Of a DNA stretch of 64,000 nt, positions 33,662 through 46,798 are shown in pieces. The position numbers and the translations under genes are program-made. How positions within the stretch are numbered: position 1 is the stretch's first letter; every line of letters begins with the position of its first letter. The notes under the pieces are model-generated. The model had not been told where the DNA came from, searched no databases, and worked only from the letters and a program-made list of their open reading frames with translations. Source of the stretch: Megalobrama amblycephala (Eukaryota; Chordata; Actinopteri; Cypriniformes; Xenocyprididae); contig NC_063049.1 in NCBI RefSeq assembly GCF_018812025.1, forward strand, positions 19,274,651 through 19,338,650. The letters are read 5' to 3'.

Positions 33662-36328
33662 CTATTTAAATAAAGTATTCACACCTGCTTTATACAGCAA
33701 TCACATTGTGATTTACTCCTTGAACAGTACTGTACATTTTCTGAACTGTTTTGCTATTTTGCAGTTGTCATCTATTAGATATTTTCTTCGAATTCTGTTC
33801 TTCATATTTTCTATCCTGCGGATCCCAGAGCTGAATTGTTGCTCTCATAACTTTTAACTTTGTTGGACATGCTTCAGTGTAAAACCTTGGGAATAGTATC
33901 ACGCTCTGAATATTCTCCGCAAGTGTAGTTTGCAGATAGTTTACTTTGCTCAGCAGCATAAACGCCAGTGCCCCCCAGCCCCCCTCCGAACCACTTAAGA
34001 CTGCTGAACACCCACATCACATTTAAATCCAAGAACACACTCATTCAGCCCGAGCATTTCCTTCCATTTTTTTCAAGCCCACTGCACAGGAGGGAGTCCA
34101 TGCAGAAGGGATTTATTAAATTCGGCTATTGTACCTGCTGTAAGTGATAGATTTGGAGAGAACTAGCAAAATGGCACAAAAATAATAATCTCCCAAGCAT
34201 GAGACATGACAAGTGAACAGCCATGAAAAAAAAAGAAACGGGGACAGGAGAAAATTGGTTTTTCAAGAATGCCTTGTTTCACAAAAAAGGAAAAAATGAC
34301 CAGTCAGAAGGTGTTAGTGAAGCAGACTGACTTTCATTAGTTGAGTCATTTAGCACTATTGAACCATGAAGATGGCTCAGTGATATTATGTTAACCTCCT
34401 GTTTCGCATGCAGACTGCAGATTAAATGTAATTAAAGGGCTTTTGTACATTCCGCACAGCTTCCGGATAATTGATGAGTGGCAGGAAATATTCAGTGCTT
34501 TATGTGCGAGTGACATTCAGGTCCCGCCGTCTGAGCGTGTCTTTGCCTTACAGTACCTCAGAAAGTCGATACTGTAGACTGTCTCTTTGTGACGCCGATG
34601 ACGTTCACTTTGCATTGGGATCGTGGAAAAAAATATCCATTGGTATGTGATATCAGTATTAGCGTGTATTTTGGACTGTCATGCTCTACGTTTTCTTTTG
34701 CTTTGTGCTTTTAGATAAATAAGACTAGTGCCGTAAATAGAAAGGAAAGGGAAGAAAAAAGAGGCCTGGTGACAGATGTCATCCCAAGTGTATTTGATAG
34801 ATGAATGATCATGTTTGTTGCTCCATCCGAGAGCTAGGCCCACTGATCTGTTCGTCAGGGGTTCACCGCCTGGTGCATTCGCAGCACGCCTGGAGGAGCA
34901 ATGAAAGCTCTTTTAAAAATGCAGTGCGGATATAAACACGCAGTCTGGAAATAAAGCGATATGCAATTACGTAAACAACTCTTTAATGTCTGTTTGAAAA
35001 GTGAGAATGAAACCCAATCTTGACGCTGGAATGCTGTATATGTGGGGTTGTAGTCCCTGCTGTTTTTTGGATGGTTCACCCCTGTCGTTTCTTGTACTCA
35101 AATTCTATTCAGGTCCAAGCATTTGTAAGTCACTGTGAAGTTTCAGAGAAATCTTCCGCACTCCAGCGGCGCATTCAATGTTTCTTTGTACATTTTTGAA
35201 AGACAGAGAGACAGGGGCAGCCCTAGAAGTTCAGGACCATCATCTCCCCCCTGGTAACTCACTCACCTCTGAATGCATCATCATTCCCACCCTGCTGAAA
35301 GCACTGGATCTGAGCAGAAAGCTCCCTGCTGGGTGGGTGAGTGAGTAGGCAATAGAGTGGACATGATTGACTCTCCTCTACTCTCTCGTCCCCCGCTGCA
35401 GTCCGAAAGACGGGGAGAGACCTCTTTCTGCATTCCCCGCTCCTGTGCTAATTAAGGACTATTATCCGACACAGCAGGTAGTACCTGAAAGATAATTGTC
35501 CACAGCGACAACTAAATGTCCCAATCTGGAAGCTAAAGCGCTGGTGGTGGTAAAGGTCATCTGATATTATATAGACCGCTCATCTAATTAAAGCAAGCAG
35601 CCGCCGCAAGGCATGTGTTCATAATCAGGGTTTTAGTGGTTAATTTTCTGGTTTTTGCATAACTGATGACACACTTTTTTCCAACATGTTTTAAACTTGA
35701 ATCTGGTACACCAAAGCTTAAAGGCAAAGTCACCCAGAAATGAAAATTCTGTTGTTGTTTCATCACCCTCATGCTGTTTCAAACCTGTATCACTTTCAAG
35801 GATAAATTTAGGATAAAATTACTGTTTTTCCATGCAAACCCAATGAATGGGGACTTGAGCTTCAAAAATGGTCACAAAAACACCATAAAAATACCATAAG
35901 AGTAGTAAAATGTTTGTAAGCACTATATGTCATGTATTCTAAAGCCATGCAATTTTAAGTTTTGGTTCACTGAACTACTACTTCACTCAGAGAAGCTGTC
36001 AATCTCAGCTGTCAATCATGACGTCTCATCCCCGTATTTATAGACCAATTCAGAGCAGACGTTACAGTTACGTCACTTGCAGCTGTGCGCGCATAGTGGT
36101 TGCAGAAAAGTGGAGGAAAATGTGCAATATCCACAGAATAAGAGAAAAATGTTTTGTTGTTTATTTGGATGTCAGAATCGGAATGCAAAAAATATAGACT
36201 TCATTTTTAAATACCGTCTTTGAAAAAGCCCTTTGAAGCTAAATGGAGACGTTCATCAGGGACATACATACAAAACAGTTACAGCATAAAATAACATTTA
36301 AACCTATAACATTTTACATAAATAACTT
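33662..36328. other. mostly unique stretch with possible conserved non-coding blocks
   Basis: About 34030-34640 and 35100-35600 lack simple or dispersed repeats and are GC-richer. The second contains homeodomain-type TAATTA/TAATTAA cores, as seen in developmental enhancers. About 35718-35800 is a diverged TTAA-family arm. No gene is seen. Confidence 0.35.
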
Positions 36329-36332
36329 TTAA

Positions 36333-37284
36333 AGGTGCTGTAGAATGTGTTTTCAAAAGATGTAATATAAGTCTAAGGTGTCCCCTGAATGTGTCTATGA
36401 AGTTTCAGCTCAAAATACCCCATAGATTTTTTTTAATTCATTTTTTTAACTGCCTATTTTTGGGCATCATTAAATATGCGCCGATTCAGGCTGCGGCCCC
36501 TTTAAATTCTCGTGCTCCCCACCCTCCGAGCTCACGACTGCCTTAAACAGCATAAACACAGTTCACACAGCTAATATAACCCTCAAAATGCATCTTTACA
36601 AAGTGTTCGTCATGCAACGTGTCTAATCGCGTAAGTATGGTATTTATTTGGATGTTTACATTTGATTCTGAATGAGTTTGAGGCTATGCTCCGTGGCTAA
36701 AGCTAACATTACACACTGCTGGAGAGATTTATAAAGAATGAAGTTGTGTTTATGAATTATACAGACTGCAAGTGTTTAAAAAATGAAAATAATGACAGTC
36801 TTGTCTCCGTAATTACAGTAAGAAACTGTGGTAACTTTAACCACATGTAACAGTACATTAGCAACATGCTAACGAAACATTTAGAAAGACAATTTACAAA
36901 TATCACTAAAAATATCATGGATCATGTCAGTTATTATCGCTCCATCTGCCATTTTTCGCTGTTGTCCTTGCTTGCTTACCTAGTCTAATGATTCAGCTGT
37001 GCACAGATCCAGACGATAATACTGGCTGCCCTTGTGTAATGCCTTGAACATGAGCTGGCATATGCAAATATTGGGGGCGTACATATTAATGATCCCGACT
37101 GTTACGTAACAGTCGGTGTTATTTTGAGATTCGCCTGTTCTTCGGAGGTCTTTTAAACAAATGAGATTTATATAAGAAGGAGGAAACAATGGTGTTTGAG
37201 ACTCACTGTATGTCATTTCCATGTACTGAACTCTTGTTATTCAACTATGCCGAGGTAAATTCAATTTTTAATTCTAGGGCACCT
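36333..37284 (-). mobile_element. TTAA-flanked MITE, copy 2 of 3 (inverted)
   Basis: This is the same family as 32272-33234 in the opposite orientation. TTAA is at 36329-36332 and 37285-37288. It ends with CTAGGGCACCT on the plus strand. Confidence 0.85.
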
Positions 37285-37288
37285 TTAA

Positions 37289-38895
37289 ACATAGCCTGTA
37301 ACATTTTTATTTCACAATTCTTTTTTTTTATTTATAAAGTATTCACAAATACTTTTTTTCTTGCATTTGTGTGTTTATATATCTCAGTTCTGACTTTAAA
37401 ATTTGCAATTGTGAGTTTATATCACAATTCTGACAGGGGAAGTCAGAATTGCGGGATATAAACTTGCAATTCTGAGGAAAATAGACAGAATAACGAGTAT
37501 ATATCACAATTCTGTTTTTCCTTCTAAGAAATGTGAGATATAAACTCTTCAATTATTCAGCATTGACCATATGGACTCTCATTATCAAAACAAACAAACA
37601 AACACCTTTATTTTCCTGTAGACCATTTCTTCTGGATTGAAACAGAATTGACATGTTTTTTTGAAAACTTACTGGAAAAGCAAAGTATTTCACATTTTAT
37701 TTAACATTTGGTGTTTTTCAGTTAATTCTATATCTTTGCCAATCATCCTATTTATTGCTTTTCTTTACAACACACCTAGAGTTGTAATAAGTTAAATAAC
37801 ACAATGAGCTGTAGCTTGACTTGGAATGGCCTGAGCTATTCATCTGTTTAATCTCTGTTTCAGATAATGAAAGACAACTTCTTCACCAAGTGTGTGTTTT
37901 TAGAACAATAACAGTAATTGTCTCCTTGTTGATGAAGTAACAGCCTATTATGTGCCACATATAACACCAACCTCTCTTAGCCAACTATTTAATGCTGTAT
38001 TCAGCTGAGACTAGGGTACTGCCACTTTTTCTTTCCATTGTTTTAGTTGAACAGATATAAATGCACAACATAGCTGTATAAATACACATCCACTTGTCAG
38101 TCACACATTAAATGCAATTCATTTAAAATTTCACGTCCATTTGTTAATTTACTTTGGTAAGTAACCGTGTAAAAGGTTTACATGTAGCATGTGTAACATG
38201 AAGACTGTGTAGTAATGCAAATCTGTCTTTTTATAAACCTGTGAAAGCTCTTTTGATGTAATTGAAATGGTGTAGTGTGTTTGGCCATACTGTCGACCAC
38301 TCACTCGTTCATGTTAATGTGCTCCAGGTGCCTATTCTCCTGCCTCTACGATATCATGAGTTTAGACAGACTTATTGATCTGGCAAGATTGATCTGGACA
38401 TTGATGATACAGCAACATTACGTGATTTATTCAAGTCCTAATATCTTGAGGCAGGTCAGTCCCACCAGACATTGTTCCATTGGCATGTCATTCTTTAATC
38501 ATTGAGGATATCAGAGCATCGTTAAAAGTGCAAACTCTTCTTCTTTAGTTATCAAAAGCTTTCCGCTGTACATTTCACTTATACTAATTTGTGCATGTGA
38601 TATCAACGCGCCTTTGAAATTCACTGATCTATTCACAATGTGTTAAATTATGCGCATGCAATTTACAGGTAGCACCTACATATATTTAACCTAGTACAAA
38701 GTATTACATCAGGATCTTAGTTTCTACATCCAAATTTCACATCTCATAGATATACTTTTCAAAGAACAGCTCTTATAGCATCTGGCATTTTGGACAGTAC
38801 CATCTGATCAACCCTGTTCTTTCACCAGGACATTCAGCAGCTGCTGTCTGTGCAGTGATTGAGAGAATGCTCAAACTGAGCTGTTTCCATTACTC
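37289..38895. other. gene-free AT-rich stretch
   Basis: About 37370-37550 shows loosely repeated CAATTCTGA and GAGATATAAACTC motifs. Nothing coding is recognised. Confidence 0.4.
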
Positions 38896-39070
38896 TGTTC
38901 CAAAACCTAGAGAACTGCCTATGGAAGTGGAATTTTAAGACATCATAGGCACTGTTGCAGCGCGAAAGCTGTTCCGGAAGGTAGGCAACTTATTATGCCG
39001 CCATCTAAGATACCTCATTTTGGACTAATTTTATTAGTTTTTTTTATACTTTGTCATCCAAATTAATATA

Positions 39071-39554
39071 AGGCCTTGTTTACATTTTAAAATGCATAAG
39101 TTTTGCTATGGTTGCGCCTGTCGTTTTTTGAACCTTGAAAATGGAGACTTTTGAAAACGCTGCAGATCCCGTTTTAGATTGAAAACGCCGGGGTTGCATT
39201 TCAGTATAAACGGACCAAAATGGAGACTTTTGAAAACAATGGCGTGGCTGCCCACGTTCGCTCTGCGTATCCTTGATGACCGTGTAAACAATAACATGGA
39301 GACTGAACTGTAATCATTGCTGGCTTTGCTGTCATTTTTAGCAGCCATTAAGCAGTTAAACTCTGCATTTTTTTAATACTGCAGCTGCCTACATGCGCAA
39401 GAGGCTACTGTTTACACTTGTACGCTCATGCCCAGTGTGCATGAACGGTCGGATCGGCACGGAGATCTTTTCTGAAACGTCAGTGTAGACAAGAATCGTT
39501 TTCATTTTAAAAAGCTGTTTTAAAACGAAAATGCACTAGTGTAAACAGTGCCTA
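39071..39554. mobile_element. MITE with GGC-YTGTTTACA ends
   Basis: The left end AGGCCTTGTTTACATT and the reverse complement of the right end TAGGCACTGTTTACACT match imperfectly. The interior has repeated TGGAGACTTTTGAAAAC motifs (near 39140 and 39221). Confidence 0.5.
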
Positions 39555-41057
39555 AATCTCATGAGATTCTATATACAGTACATTCCATTCCCTTCCATGC
39601 ACACCATGTTTTGCTTTTGGCCAGGGCCAGAGTGGGACTCATTTTCAGCCCTGGAGTTTCATGCCTTAGACCGGCCCACTTTAATTCCCGACTGACTATA
39701 TTAAAATAATGTAATTAAAACCTCAGTATATATGTCTGCAAATTGTGCGCTGTTCTCTATGGCCTTGTAATTAATTGTATTTTTCATAAGATTGCGCACG
39801 GGAGACCCGAGAGTTTGTTCTATTCAGTCGTGAATTCAGTTTTAAATGACCAAAAACACATTAATTATTTACTTGTCGCTGTTGACTCTCTTGTCGCTTT
39901 GCTAATGTCATATCCGCCCTTCTCTGATTGGTTTACTCCGCTTCCTGTTTGCTCGGATTTGCTCCGCCCTAGAAATCGAATTGATTAAATGACTTCCAGG
40001 CAACCATCTAGTGACTGTAGTTAAAAAATCATGTTATTTAAAAAAAAAAATTAAGTGTTTACTTTCCAGTAGATGGCAGCAATCGTCCACTAAACCCAGG
40101 CACATTTTTCATGACTATCACTTTGAATGAAATTGAGAAATGTAGATCTTTTTTTAAAGTGGTTTTAACATAAACATTTTCCTATTTTATATAAATATAT
40201 ATACTTAATATATACAATTATTACAAATTGAGGCAAATAAATAACAAAAAATACCATAAATCCCCCAAAACTGCACAACTTTACAGTAAAAATATTAAAG
40301 TGAGTGATATCACATTTGTTTAAAAAAGTTACATTATGTTACAAAAAATCACATTTTACTGTCTGGTTATATAAGCTAGTTGGACAGAAAAATGAATATT
40401 GTTTCCCAATGTGTAGCATATTAGCAAGAAACATAGCATAACATAAATGATAGGCCCTATATTTTATTATTTGCCTACTATTACGATATGAGAAATAGCT
40501 GCATACATGCCTTTATCTTTTGCATGTTTCCCCTCCCTTTTTATTTATTTAGTCAACCTAAATCGGCCTCCGGTGGCTTAGACCATTTTTCTTACCATAA
40601 TTTAGTGTTGATTTAGAACTTGTCCCGCTCCCCTCCCGCTCTCCCTACAGACGTCACCTCATCCCATCTTCTCTGATACTTTTGAGTGAGAGTTCTTCCC
40701 TCTCGACCTGGTTAACTGACCCACAAGGTGACATGATATCATTGATGTTACGTGCAAATGAACGGTAAAAACCCGAGCGCGCATTTGTTTGTTTTTTTCT
40801 CGCGCGGGTGCCCCGTGCCGCCCCGGCAAGATGCCACCCTGGGCCGTTGCCCATGCATAAATCCGCCACTGACTGGTTTTAAGGAAAAAGGTACTCAGCT
40901 TAGTACATTTTCACCGCTTCGACAGTTTCTAGAGCATCCATATTTCAACCCAGTGCCATGACAACACCGGCCCTCGTGGCCAAAAAAAAACAGACCAGCC
41001 CCCTGGGAATTCACCCGGTGGTCCCGATTAGCCAATCCGGGCCTGCTTTTGGCTTTT

Positions 41058-41061
<4 letters not shown>

Positions 41062-41115
<54 letters not shown>
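41062..41115. repeat. (GT)n microsatellite
   Basis: A pure GT run of about 27 units. Confidence 0.95.
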
Positions 41116-41117
<2 letters not shown>

Positions 41118-41200
41118 TTTGTTCTTTCACATATATTAATTGAAAAAAGACAGTCAGATATATAGATGGATGGACAGAGATAGATAGAGGGATAGACAGA

Positions 41201-41309
<109 letters not shown>

Positions 41310-41459
41310 TTTTACTCATTTTTAGGAATACGGAATTCTGGAATGCTCCCAATTTCTCTCAACATTAGAACAGGAGAGCTGCCAGTCAATAAATGGGAAA
41401 AGAAAGTGTTTGAAAACAAATTTCAAATTAGTCTTATTTGAAAAAGTAAATCAGATTTT

Positions 41460-41562
41460 GTTGTAAATTTAAAAAAAAAAATGCGTAACTTACTAGTTAC
41501 TTGAAAAAGTAATCTGATTACGTTACTAGCTTTACTTGTAACGCATTACCCCCAACACTGCT
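41460..41562. mobile_element. hAT MITE end fragment
   Basis: The sequence ends TAACGCATTACCCCCAACACTG; its reverse complement starts CAGTGTTGGGGG, a hAT-type terminus. Only one end is visible. Confidence 0.55.
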
Positions 41563-41624
41563 AATAAGTAACTAGATAAGAACGTTCGGGGTGTGATTGT
41601 GTGCAGTTTACTTTGAAGTTTTTG

Positions 41625-42012
41625 TAGTTCTTATTAGAGTAGCAAGTACTTATTACTTTACAGTTTATTTTATGATATAGATATTCGGCTGACTGTACAT
41701 TATCCTGCTTATATTAAAATTATGTATTTCCATACCTCCATGCCCCCTGCTCATGCAGGCATCACACTTCATCAGCGTGTTCAATGAGGCTATGCTGTCG
41801 TAGACAGACAGTCACCGAGCGCCACAAACAAACAGTTCGTTTACAGTTCCTCCTGAATCAAAACAATGAGCTTATGCTGCATTCATGTCATGTCGTAACC
41901 GTAATTACGAGATGGCAACCCGTGACATTCTACTCTGAGCTGTTCGGATTTATGTGTTTCTATGTTAACACTGTCAACGGCTAAATGAATCTGCAGCAGT
42001 CAGGTGGTACAG
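41625..42012 (+). repeat. dispersed repeat, copy A of a local pair
   Basis: This block is colinear with 43394-44041: GTTCTTATTAGAG at the start, TCCATACCTCCATGCCCCCT in the middle, and CTGCAGCAGTCAGGTGGTAC at the end. It lacks about 235 bp present in copy B. Confidence 0.75.
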
Positions 42013-42251
42013 TTTACTTTGTAGAACAAAATGTTCAAGTATTGCCAAGTTATGTTTACCGCAGACCTTATTTTACGCATTCATTGAAAAACCCTATTAT
42101 AAAACCCCATAGGAAATTCAGTGGCAAATTAGTCTTCCGGTTTTTGATGTCATCCCTGAACTACTCTATTAGGTTTCATGACAGTTAGGATGCTGCCTTT
42201 GTTATGTAGGTAGTAGTATGCAACAAGGCAGCTCTCTAGGTTTTGGAACAG

Positions 42252-43393
42252 TGCTTATGTTTCTTAATGACAGTGGCACCAATATTTTAGCAAGGTTTCC
42301 TGTGAAAATGAATCTAACACGGTGAGATTTGAGGGCGGTGGCTGCTTGTGCTGTTGATGGTCAGTGGTTCCTCTCAGCCTGCAGTCTGCAAACCCATCTG
42401 TCCAGAAATTGACAGCCAGTGAGCACCGGAGCAACACAGCAGCTGTCCGATAATGAGCCCCCCCACTCCGCATGAAGACATCAAAAACAAACAGATAGAT
42501 AACTGAACCGGGGGAATAGATGTGAAATTAGCCTTTTAAGGTGCTTCTATTAGTCACGGTCTCTATTTACGTGCACATTAAATGATATCCTCACATCTCT
42601 GTGAGCTTCATACGGGTATATGCATAAATACTTGTGTTTAGTCGTTTTGTCAATATATTATTGACTGAATAAAATGTGTCTGCTTTAAAAATCTTTTGGT
42701 GGTGCATGACCTGTTTGTTTGTGTGTTGTCTTTGTGCTGTCCTGCCTGGTTGGAGAAAGATTGATATTATTGCCGCAGGAGGTGAAGTGAAGGGACACAA
42801 ACAAAGGGCCCTGGCTTTGCTCCCAGAGGGATGCAGGGCAAAGCCACTTCAGTTCACACTGGGCCACAATGACTTCCAGTGAACCCAGGATGGAAAAGAC
42901 TTTTTTATTAAGAAGCGCTCCAAAAATTCATTTATTATTTACAGGCAGCTGTGTTGTAAAAATGTGCATGAATGAGTTTTCTTTTGGTTTCTTTATTATA
43001 TAAAAAGAAAAAAGAAAAGAAAAGAAAATCAGCCTGTGACATTTAGGTTGTGTTCCAGTTGAAAGTGCCTTTCTTTCCCATTTGAGGTCTTGGAAGGACA
43101 AAGTGAAATGAAATGAAACAAAGGGAAAAAAAATATATAATAATTCCTACTATCCGAAGGCCGGAGAAGAAAGGTTACTCTCAAATTTGCTTTGCTCTTG
43201 CTGTATCCTTGCGGAAAATAGAACTCAGATGTGATCACGCAGAGTATTGTAGGTCAAAGCAGAGAAGTCTGTTGTTAATTGTTGTGGGCAGAATACTTTT
43301 GGTTTTGTTCAGTCAGTCAGTAATATAAAAGAAGTTGATAGAGGTTGACATTGAACAATTGGGGATAGATGGTGTTTTAGTTGACACTTGTTC
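42252..43393. other. gene-free stretch
   Basis: Short overlapping frames on both strands near 42600-42880 lack domains. Nothing else is seen. Confidence 0.4.
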
Positions 43394-44041
43394 TGAAGTT
43401 CTTATTAGAGCAGCAAGTACTTATTACTTTACAGTTTATTTTACAATATAGATGTTCGGCTGACTGTACATTATCCTGCTTACATTACAAAGTAAATAAA
43501 TATGCAGAAATTAAATTTTACAGTAATATTAGATAAAGGTAGGGTATAGCCAATTTGTCTTATAAACACTTTTTGTTATACTGGTTGAAACTCTCTTCAC
43601 ATCCTGATAGCAATCAATAATAGAAGTGGTCTAAATAGTTTTAAAACATGTACATCTTCTGTGGAAGTCTCAAGACCAAAAAAAATTGTTTGTCCAATCA
43701 TTGCGTTTGGTCCTGCCTGCTTGTCAACATATGTATTTCCATACCTCCATGCCCCCTGCTCATGCAGACATCACACATCATTAGCGCGTTCAATGAGGCT
43801 ATGCAGAGTTGTAGACAGACAGTCACCGAGCGCCGCAAACAAACAACAGCCGCCTTTTACAGTTCCTCCTGAACCAAAACAACGAGCTTATGCTGCATTC
43901 ATGTCATGTCGTAACCGTAATTACGAGATGGCAACCCGTGACATTCTACTTGGAGCTGTTCATGTCCTCAGACTCGGATTTATGTGTTTCTATGTTAACA
44001 CTGTCAATGGCGTAATTAATCTGCAGCAGTCAGGTGGTACA
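43394..44041 (+). repeat. dispersed repeat, copy B of a local pair
   Basis: This is the same repeat as 41625-42012, with an extra segment at about 43487-43727 and small indels. No coding is recognised in either copy. Confidence 0.75.
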
Positions 44042-44670
44042 ACTACACTACAGTTGTTTATGTTCATTATTATAGTAATGTTATGTGCTTTGAGACATAA
44101 AGTAATTTAACGTTTTCTCTCATCTCGTGACGTCTATGTCAACAAAACATTTTTTTTTTGCTTTTTGAATTTTTGGTTGCCACAGTCAATGAACATCATC
44201 ATCTAGTACTCAGTCCGACCAACCATGTATAATGTAAACAATCATATGTTTTCAATTTAAAATACAAACTTAAAGTTAAATATAGCCTAAATATAAAGTT
44301 AAGAAACTTACTTTTCCCCTAAACCCAAATCGTTTACCTCTGGAACAAGTAATAGATTAATAAGACAGAAGAGTGCCCATTTGATATACCCCAAATTAAT
44401 TGTCTCTTTTAACCACTATCTACATAAGAGCCAGCGACGAATTCCCAAATATATATATATAGAAAGAAATTACTTTTATTCAGCATGGATGCATTAAGTT
44501 GATCAAAAGTGACAGTATTTCAAATAAATGCTGTTCTTTTGAACTTTTTATTCATCAAAGAATCCTGAAAAAAAACTGTATCATGGTTTCCAAAAAAACA
44601 TTACGCAGCACAACTATTTTAAACACTGTTAATAGTTAGAAATGTTTCTTGAGCAGCAAATCAGCATATT

Positions 44671-45088
44671 TGTCACGAATCCAGTCAGTTCCGGACTACA
44701 CCTCCCAGCATCCTCCTTGCCTATCACCTGCACTCACTCCACCAATCACCAATTGCCACATACAGCTGAAGCTCATTATCTGGACTATAAAGGACTCTCA
44801 CTCACACACACACACACATTGCGAGGTCTTGTTTCACCCTGTGTACAATTCTGAGCGTTATTTACTCTGCCTGTCTGCCTGTCTGTCTGCCTGCCTGTCT
44901 GCCTGCCTGTCTGCCTGTCTGTCTGCCTGTCTGTCTGCCTGTCTGCCTGCCTGTCTGCCTGTCTGTCTGCCTGTCTGCCTGTTTCTGATCCTGTCTGTTC
45001 CCGATCCTGTCTGTTCCCCGTGTACGAATCTCTGCCGCCTGCCCTTTGGACCTTTTGGACTGTTTATTGTTTCCTGGTTTTGTGAATG
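44671..45088 (+). mobile_element. solo LTR of a gypsy-type retrotransposon
   Basis: This 418-bp block starts TGTCACGAATCC and has a TATA-like CTATAAAGG. It is flanked by a perfect 5-bp duplication ATATT (44666-44670, 45089-45093). Its last bases are GTGAATG, without the usual CA. No internal region is present, which fits LTR-LTR recombination. Confidence 0.7.
44865..44981. repeat. (TCTG/CCTG)n microsatellite inside the solo LTR
   Basis: About 117 bp of mixed CTGT and CTGC tetranucleotides lie in the presumed R/U5 part of the LTR. The Cys/Leu/Ser repeat frame over it is a by-product. Confidence 0.9.
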
Positions 45089-45190
45089 ATATTTACTGTA
45101 TTTTTGATCAAATAACTGCTAAGCATAGGAGACCTCTTTCAAAAAATAATAATAATAATAAATCTTACTGACCCCAAACTTTTGAATGGA

Positions 45191-46798
45191 ACAATGTTAC
45201 TACTGGATGCTACAATTGATCAGAATCTGGTATTTCAGAGAGCTGTGCATGAAATGAAATGAATAACTGCTGCATATCAACAGAGAAGTTTTACAGTAGT
45301 GGTATTTGTGGTATTACTTGTCATTATGGACATACTTTGAGTTGGAGTAACAGAAATAAATCTTGCAACAACGTAAAAATGTGTACTTAAGAATTTTGAA
45401 TAGCCTTTCCTGATAGGACAATCACTAGACATGTGTAAAGGCTGTTTCCTTTAGGACCGCTATGACCTCTACACTCCTCTTTACATCACTGCCAGTGAGA
45501 TAATGATACAATGCTTGGCTATATTTCAAGGGCCACTCCAAGCTTTTCCCATTTGATGACCTTTCACCTCCCTGCCATCACAAATCAAACGAGCCGGAAA
45601 GCGTGAAAGAACCAAATTAAGTTGTTCTGGACCATCTGCTGGACATGAAACACTAATCACATTTTGATATATTGAGTGGTTTCTGTACACTTCAATAAAA
45701 CATTATTCTTAGGGTCAGAAGGGTCCCAGGGGGAAAACAATGAACCTTGACCCTTCCTCTGAAGTTCGCAGAGCGAGTCCGTTTGTCAGTCTACTGAAAC
45801 TCTTTCTGCTCTTCAGGGCAATGCATTTACACATGGTACAAAGTGAGTTTCCACATACTTGATGTGAAAACGGGTTCAGCTTGTCAATGAAAGCTCTTAT
45901 TATGCATTGAAACCTCAGAAGATCATGCAAGGTTACAGCACCAGAGCAGTGCTCTCAAATCTCCCACATCCACTTTAATACATCAAAAGTAGTGCGAAGA
46001 AGCAACAGCATCTGGACAGGAAATAAAAAAATGCAGTTTTGAAGTTCTCACAGAAAGGTCTGTCTGCTTGTACATAAAATGATCATTAGATTTAGTTACT
46101 GCTACACAAAGACTGTGGTGATCTTTTGTCCCCTTTCACTGACCCAATGTTCTGTGTGTTTACCACTTAAAAGGCAGTTCTGGGGGCTGGAAAAATTGGT
46201 TGGCTCCAACCAAGCACTAGCTCTGGTCCAAGAACCGTCACCACTTTTGTGGATATCCAGCTCTTTTGCTCTGCATTTCTGTGCTGAAACCTCATGTAAC
46301 TGCCAATCCAACATATGCAAAAATAAATTTCATGTCTTCAACTTAATGACTGGAGTGTACAAGAGCTGGTTATTTATTTGTTTATTTTTGGTGGTGGCAA
46401 GAAATAAACCTGTTTGGCTAAGGCTTGCACTGTAAATGTCTTTTTTAGACATTCTCGAATATTATTTTTGAGTGACTGTGTTACATGATTTGTCATTCTG
46501 AAGTAGAATTTCTTTGTTCATTGCTTGATTTATGCATTTGTTCATTCATTAATTCATTTAGCATTTCACCTGGACTGCAGACAAAAGGTCAGCCTCTCAA
46601 AGAATATGGTAAATATTGTATTAATACCGTCAGAGATTCCTCTTGAGTGCTATTTTAGCATTATTTATATATGATTATATTTATTATAATAAATACTTTT
46701 TTTTTTTGTAAATATTCATTTTAGTTTAGGTAATTTTGTTATGTGCTGTGCTTTTCTCATTTTTATTAGCTTTATTTTATTTTATTTTAGGCAGCATG
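45191..46798. other. gene-free stretch
   Basis: Frames such as 46079-46435 (+) have no recognisable domain and overlap a minus-strand frame. No terminal repeats are recognised. Confidence 0.4.

Larger units (their letters stand above)
44470..45190. repeat. older dispersed fish repeat, split by a solo LTR
   Basis: The left part (TTATTCAGCATGGATGCATT to AGCAAATCAGCATATT) and the right part (TTTTTGATCAAATAA to CTTACTGACCCCAAACTTTT) read as one continuous repeat once the LTR is removed. I recognise it as a widespread fish sequence but cannot name the family. Confidence 0.55.

Noticed and set aside
44649..45089. 146-codon Cys-rich plus-strand frame
   Set aside because: It lies across the solo LTR and its TCTG/CCTG microsatellite; the Cys repeats come from the simple repeat.
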